Source: Chloroflexota bacterium
Lineage (GTDB): Bacteria > Chloroflexota > Limnocylindria > QHBO01
Assembly (NCBI GenBank): GCA_020848055.1
Contig: JADLBB010000110.1
Location: 1-8,753, forward strand
Direction: 5' to 3'
DNA: 8,753 bases
Shown: in pieces, positions 5,676-8,753 of the stretch
Layout: each line of letters begins with the position of its first letter
Numbering within the stretch: position 1 is the first letter of the stretch
Made by a program: the position numbers and the translations under genes
Notes under the pieces: model-generated
Database searches by the model: none
Told to the model about the DNA's origin: nothing
What the model saw: the letters and a program-made list of their open reading frames with translations, nothing else

Positions 5676-6839
5676 ATGCGACGACGGTTGGCCCGCATCG
5701 GCCTGGTCCTGCTGATCGTGCTGGCGATCCTGGTTGCGTTCGAACCGACGCGGGTCGGGCTGCAGACGGCGGTCATGTTGCCGAACCTGGTCGGGTCCGG
5801 ACCGCAGCCACTCAACCTGTTCAGTGCTCCACCCCAGCGCTCGGCCATCGTCTACCGCACCGTTGACGGCCACGACGAACTGGCCGAGCTGTGGCTGCCG
5901 TCCTGGGCATCGGCCGAGCGGCAGTCCGGCGCCATCCTGCTCGTGCTCGGGGTCAACAACGTCGGTCGCAACCACCCGGTCGTCGTGCGCGTGGCCGACG
6001 CGCTGGCGCGCACCGGTGCCGCGGTGCTGGTGCCAGATTCGCGGGCGCTGCTCGAGGGACGCCTGGACGTGGGCGAGATCGATGGCGTCGTCCGCGCCTT
6101 CGAGGCCCTGGCCGCCAGGCCAGAAGTCGACCCCGGTCGGATCGGGATCGCGGGCTTCAGCGTGGGCGGCTCGCTGTCGCTGCTGGCGGCGCGCGACCCG
6201 CGCATCGCGGCCGGGGTCCGCTGGGTCAACGCCTTCGGGGCCTACGCCGATGCGGCCACGTACCTGGCAGCGGTTTCGGCCCACGCCTATCGCAACGCCG
6301 ATGGCAGCATCGTGCCCTGGGAGCCGAGCCCGCTGGCGCGGCAGATCCACCTGCAGTTCCTGCTCTCCCAGGTCGACGACGTCAGCGACCGCGAAGCACT
6401 CGATGCGGCGCTTCGACAGCCAATCCTTGACGGCCTGCATCCACCGCCCGATGCGTCACTGCGCGCCAGTCTGCGCACGGAGGCCGCTCGCACGATCCTC
6501 GGCCTGCTGACCGCCCAGACCCTCGATACGGCGACCGCCGCCATCGGAGCGCTGCCGCCGGACAGCCTGGCCTTCATCGATGCCATCTCGCCCGTCCGAC
6601 ACCTCGACGGCCTGGTGGCCGACATCTTCGTCATGCACGAGACGACCGATCATCACGTGCCGATCGTCGAGTCGCGGGCGCTGGCGGCGGCCCTGGAGCC
6701 GACCGGGCTGCTACGGACCTACAGCGAGTTCCGCCTGTTCGACCACGTGCAGCCCGACAACGTGGACTTCCTGGCCGCGGCGCCGGAGCTCGTCAAGCTC
6801 CTGCTCCACGTCAGGACGCTGATGGAGGAGACGCTCTAG
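5676..6839 (+). CDS. Membrane-anchored alpha/beta hydrolase
   Basis: A 387-residue protein. An N-terminal basic patch (MRRRLAR) and hydrophobic span (8-21) form a signal anchor, so the enzyme probably faces outward. The hydrolase core begins near residue 55. The nucleophile elbow GFSVGG (160-165) gives Ser162, Asp325 sits in TTDHHVP and His357 in FDHVQP, giving a complete Ser-Asp-His triad with dienelactone-hydrolase/prolyl-oligopeptidase-type order. VLGVNNVGRNHP (90-101) may form the oxyanion-hole side. An insertion of mainly helical sequence (about 185-300) acts as a lid. It is likely an esterase or peptidase; the substrate is unknown. The stop codon lies in the palindrome CTAG (6836-6839), shared with the stop of the convergent remnant gene. 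Confidence 0.86.
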   Translation: MRRRLARIGLVLLIVLAILVAFEPTRVGLQTAVMLPNLVGSGPQPLNLFSAPPQRSAIVYRTVDGHDELAELWLPSWASAERQSGAILLVLGVNNVGRNHPVVVRVADALARTGAAVLVPDSRALLEGRLDVGEIDGVVRAFEALAARPEVDPGRIGIAGFSVGGSLSLLAARDPRIAAGVRWVNAFGAYADAATYLAAVSAHAYRNADGSIVPWEPSPLARQIHLQFLLSQVDDVSDREALDAALRQPILDGLHPPPDASLRASLRTEAARTILGLLTAQTLDTATAAIGALPPDSLAFIDAISPVRHLDGLVADIFVMHETTDHHVPIVESRALAAALEPTGLLRTYSEFRLFDHVQPDNVDFLAAAPELVKLLLHVRTLMEETL

Positions 6840-6992
6840 GCTGCGCGACCCGCCGCCGCTCGCCCCGCCACGCGTCCCGACAGCAGGCAGCCGCCCAGGA
6901 ACGTTCCCTCCAGCGCCGCTTGCCCATGCAGTCCGCCGCCACCGAAGCCCGGCCAGGCCGGCTCCCATCACGACAACGTCGGTGTCACTCAC
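6836..6992 (-). pseudogene. Collapsed remnant of an FAD-binding dehydrogenase (N- and C-terminal ends only)
   Basis: On the minus strand, GTG at 6992 begins VSDTDVVVMGAGLAGL, the dinucleotide-binding start of FAD-dependent dehydrogenases. From about 6949 a different frame reads GFGGGGLHGQAALEGTF, then LGGCLLSGRVAGRAA, to a TAG at 6836. That is the C-terminal FAD-contacting end of the KstD/fumarate-reductase-type FAD-binding dehydrogenases. Full-length relatives are around 500-550 residues; roughly 16 and 37 codons remain, so nearly all the gene has been lost and the two ends joined out of frame. The junction lies near 6945-6965, where GCCGGG/GCCGGC-rich Gly codons of both ends could have recombined. 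It sits 17 bases after the EamA-type gene and was probably its operon partner. An assembly collapse is the alternative. Family identity is from remembered consensus. Confidence 0.78.
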
Positions 6993-7009
6993 GAGCCCGT
7001 TGTCTCAGG

Positions 7010-7858
7010 TCAGCCGGCCGCGATGAGCCCCACCGCGACGATGGCCAGCACCAGGCCGACTCCCTGCCAGCCGCCGATGCGCTCGCCCAGCACGGTCGCC
7101 GCCAGCAGGACGGTGAACGCCGGATACAGGGACGTCAGCACCGATGCCACCGCCAACAGCCCGGACTGGGTGGCCAACAGGAACAGTACCGCCCCCGCTG
7201 CCGCCAACCCGCCCACCACCACACCGAACAGGCTCGCGCGCTCCCGGGGCCGCCATTCTCCGCGGGCCAGGATGGTCAGCACGATGAGGGTCGGTACGGA
7301 GACCAGCTCGCCGAACGCCAGGGGTCCGAGGCCGGCGGCCTCGGACACCTGGCCGAGCGCCGTGAACTGCAGGCCGAACCCCAGGCCGGCGAGCAGGCCG
7401 TCGGTCGCCCCGCTCCCGCCTCGCATCGTGCCATCGCGCCCGTGGCCGGGATCGGTCGAGGTCGAGACCAGCCAGATCGCCGGGAAGGCGACGGCGATCC
7501 CGCCCCAGGTCAACGCGTCCGGCCGTTCGCCGGTCGCGAGGCCCGCGGCGATCGGCACCAGAGCGGCACCCACCGCGGACAGCGGTGCGACGACGCCCAT
7601 GCGTCCGGTTGACAGGCCCCGGTACAGGAAGCCGGTCCCCATGCCAACGCCGATGCCGGCCACCACACCCCACGCCCACTCGGCGCCGGTCGGCGTTCCC
7701 CCGCCCAGCACGGCCGCCGCGCCGATGAACACGAGCGCCGTCACCTGTGTGACGAAGGCGACGGCCCAGACCGAGGCCCGGCGCGACACGACGCCGCCGA
7801 GGAAGTCGGACAGGCCGTACAGCGCGGCGGCCGCGAGGGCGAGCAGGATGGTCGTCAT
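7010..7858 (-). CDS. EamA/DMT-family membrane transporter
   Basis: A 282-residue integral membrane protein with about ten hydrophobic helices and two repeated EamA halves (about 1-132 and 150-282), separated by a polar loop (STDPGHGRDG...). The ending SLYPAFTVLLAATVLGERIGGWQG (about 244-267) is the EamA hallmark; the first half has the parallel VVAPLSAVGAALVPIAAGL...GERP. The family exports amino acids, metabolites or drugs by proton exchange; the substrate here is unknown. ATG at 7858 is supported by GAGG 6 bases upstream. It follows a 48-residue membrane protein by 12 bases and precedes the dehydrogenase remnant by 17, so all belong to one operon. Confidence 0.9.
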   Translation of the reverse strand: MTTILLALAAAALYGLSDFLGGVVSRRASVWAVAFVTQVTALVFIGAAAVLGGGTPTGAEWAWGVVAGIGVGMGTGFLYRGLSTGRMGVVAPLSAVGAALVPIAAGLATGERPDALTWGGIAVAFPAIWLVSTSTDPGHGRDGTMRGGSGATDGLLAGLGFGLQFTALGQVSEAAGLGPLAFGELVSVPTLIVLTILARGEWRPRERASLFGVVVGGLAAAGAVLFLLATQSGLLAVASVLTSLYPAFTVLLAATVLGERIGGWQGVGLVLAIVAVGLIAAG

Positions 7859-7870
7859 GGACGGCCTCGT

Positions 7871-8017
7871 TCAGCGCGGCGTGGCGAACAGGGCCAGTGA
7901 GCCGAAGATCAGCAGCGCCGCGACCACCAGGATCACCATGCGTGCGACCCACGGGTTGCGGCGCTCGGGCAGTGGCTGGTACGGCCGGCCCTTCGGCTTG
8001 CGCGACGACCGGCTCAC
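7871..8017 (-). CDS. Small single-span membrane protein (48 aa)
   Basis: A 48-residue protein: a basic, Pro-containing N-terminus (VSRSSRKPKGRPYQPLPERR) and one hydrophobic span (about 27-44, MVILVVAALLIFGSLALF), ending in ATPR. Positive residues lead, so the N-terminus should be cytoplasmic. GTG at 8017 overlaps the upstream stop as GTGA and has GGAG 6 bases before it, strong evidence that it is a real coupled gene despite its size. CrgA was considered but has two spans. No function is assigned; it may be a partner of the adjacent transporter or of the basic protein upstream. Confidence 0.7.
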   Translation of the reverse strand: MSRSSRKPKGRPYQPLPERRNPWVARMVILVVAALLIFGSLALFATPR

Positions 8018-8472
8018 CCGGCGCTCCAGCTGCGGCGGAACAGGAACGGGACGGTCAGCGCCTCGCGGCTGGACACGCTGCGCAACTGCTTGCGGGTGCG
8101 CTTCAGCAGCTTGCCGTGGTACGTCCCGTCGCCGTATGGCTCGAGCAGCCGCGCCACGTCCCACTCGCGCACGCTGGCGACTGCGCTCTCGGGCACCCAT
8201 CGGTCCAGGATGGCCTTCGCCTCGTCGATGGCCACGAATCGACGCCTGCGCGTCGCGTTGTCCAGCGTGATCAACGCGTTGGTGAAGCTGACGTCCACGT
8301 CCTCGATCAGGGTCGTCAGGCGCTCCATCGTGCCCGGCATGCGCTCCGGCTTGAACAGGCCGGTCAGCAGCGTGCGCCGCTCTGCGGTTCCCAGCCCCTC
8401 GAGCAAGGGCCGCAGCGAAGGGATCTCGCCGCCGGCGGCGGGCACGTCGTAGTCGTACAGGCGAACCATCAT
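8014..8472 (-). CDS. Unknown basic cytosolic protein
   Basis: A 152-residue protein with no signal peptide or span. The N-terminus MMVRLYDYDVPAAGGEIPSL is followed by helical sequence (about 27-110) with LTTLIEDVDVSFTNALITLD (52-71). The C-terminal third is strongly basic (KLLKRTRKQLRS, RRSWSAG), as in nucleic-acid- or ribosome-binding proteins. No family is recognised. ATG at 8472 (or 8469) follows a TAGCAT hexamer by 11 bases; an upstream in-frame ATG at 8541 has GGAG 4 bases before it and would add 23 residues of unusual composition, so the start is uncertain. It is first in the operon with the small membrane protein (GTGA overlap) and the EamA-type transporter. Confidence 0.7.
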   Translation of the reverse strand: MMVRLYDYDVPAAGGEIPSLRPLLEGLGTAERRTLLTGLFKPERMPGTMERLTTLIEDVDVSFTNALITLDNATRRRRFVAIDEAKAILDRWVPESAVASVREWDVARLLEPYGDGTYHGKLLKRTRKQLRSVSSREALTVPFLFRRSWSAG

Positions 8473-8483
8473 CGGTGCGCCCG

Positions 8484-8489
8484 ATGCTA
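8484..8489 (-). promoter_or_regulatory. Candidate -10 element for the minus-strand operon
   Basis: TAGCAT on the minus strand, identical to the hexamer before the hydrolase gene, ends 11 bases before the ATG at 8472 and would leave a leader of about 4 bases. No -35 match was seen. Confidence 0.3.
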
Positions 8490-8538
8490 GACCGATGCGT
8501 CCCGTCCCGCAGGCAACGCGGAGACACCCGTCCATCGT

Positions 8539-8544
8539 CATAGT
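8539..8544 (+). promoter_or_regulatory. Candidate -10 element, leaderless start of the last gene
   Basis: CATAGT ends exactly six bases before the ATG at 8551, repeating the spacing seen at the VOC and hydrolase genes. There is no Shine-Dalgarno and no -35 match. Confidence 0.3.
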
Positions 8545-8550
8545 TCTCCG

Positions 8551-8753
8551 ATGCGCCGTCGTTGGATGTTCGCCATCGTTGCCATGATCGCTGCCATCGT
8601 CCTGGCACCGGTGGTCCTGCTCCTACACGGCTGGATCCTCTCGGAGCGACCGATGGCTTCGGACGGCGGCGTCGTCGGCTCAACGTGGTTCGTCGCCACC
8701 GGACCGAACGGAGAAGAGGTTCCGATCGAGGCGATGGGCCTGGGCATTGGCCA
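8551..8753 (+). CDS. N-terminally membrane-anchored protein, 3' end cut by window
   Basis: The first 67 codons of a gene running off the window. MRRRWMF precedes a hydrophobic span (about 7-27) and then a polar, presumably external segment (SERPMASDGG...TWFVATGPNGEEVPIEAMG). The start resembles a signal anchor or an uncleaved signal peptide. Too little remains to name a family. It is divergent from the unknown-basic-protein operon, with 78 bases between the two ATGs. Confidence 0.65.
   Translation, partial: MRRRWMFAIVAMIAAIVLAPVVLLLHGWILSERPMASDGGVVGSTWFVATGPNGEEVPIEAMGLGIG

Noticed and set aside
5532..6440. A 302-codon minus-strand frame opposite the hydrolase
   Set aside because: Antisense shadow: Asp/Gln/Arg-rich with no domain, while the plus strand has a complete catalytic triad.
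7871..8017. The 48-residue membrane protein as CrgA
   Set aside because: The basic Pro-containing lead is reminiscent, but CrgA has two membrane spans and this has one.

Overview
The window is very GC-rich, densely packed bacterial DNA. Many start codons are GTG or TTG, gene overlaps are short, and several promoters have a -10 element but no clear -35. Gene style (long Pro/Ser/Thr linkers, actinobacterial-type ECF and terpenoid-cyclase-fold proteins, a LOG protein with a basic N-terminal extension) fits a high-GC Chloroflexota or Actinomycetota lineage. This is an impression from protein style; no rRNA or marker gene is present to settle it. No tRNA, rRNA, CRISPR array or insertion sequence was seen.

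Region 1 (1-3123, minus strand) is the most interesting part. A candidate extended -10 promoter is followed by a sequence with the conserved blocks of a cobalamin (B12) riboswitch, a roughly 115-base leader, and three tightly coupled genes. They are a secreted, membrane-anchored alpha/alpha-toroid protein (prenyltransferase/terpenoid-cyclase fold), a secreted, anchored beta-domain protein resembling DUF4430, and an EcfT/CbiQ-type ECF transporter transmembrane subunit cut by the window edge. Animal intrinsic factor and transcobalamin bind B12 between an alpha6/alpha6 toroid and a DUF4430-like beta domain. The riboswitch plus these two domains as separate anchored proteins, next to an ECF permease, suggests a two-chain, intrinsic-factor-like capture device feeding an ECF corrinoid importer. 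The riboswitch and EcfT are well supported; the combined mechanism is inference.

Region 2 (3150-4413, minus) holds two overlapping genes: a LOG-family (cytokinin-activating-type nucleotide phosphoribohydrolase) protein and a small protein of unknown function with two similar halves. A 107-base divergent spacer (4414-4520) contains a 7+7 bp palindrome overlapping a candidate promoter.

Region 3 (4521-6839, plus) holds a secreted Cys-rich double-psi beta-barrel (RlpA/expansin-like) protein, a CatE-like VOC-family protein, and a membrane-anchored alpha/beta hydrolase. The last two have no Shine-Dalgarno; each has a -10-like hexamer exactly six bases before its ATG, suggesting leaderless mRNAs.

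Region 4 (6836-8489, minus) is a likely operon: an unknown basic protein, a 48-residue single-span membrane protein, an EamA-type transporter, and the collapsed remnant of an FAD-binding dehydrogenase. The remnant retains only the first ~16 and last ~37 codons, in different frames. A divergent partial gene (8551-8753, plus) encoding an N-terminally anchored protein runs off the end.
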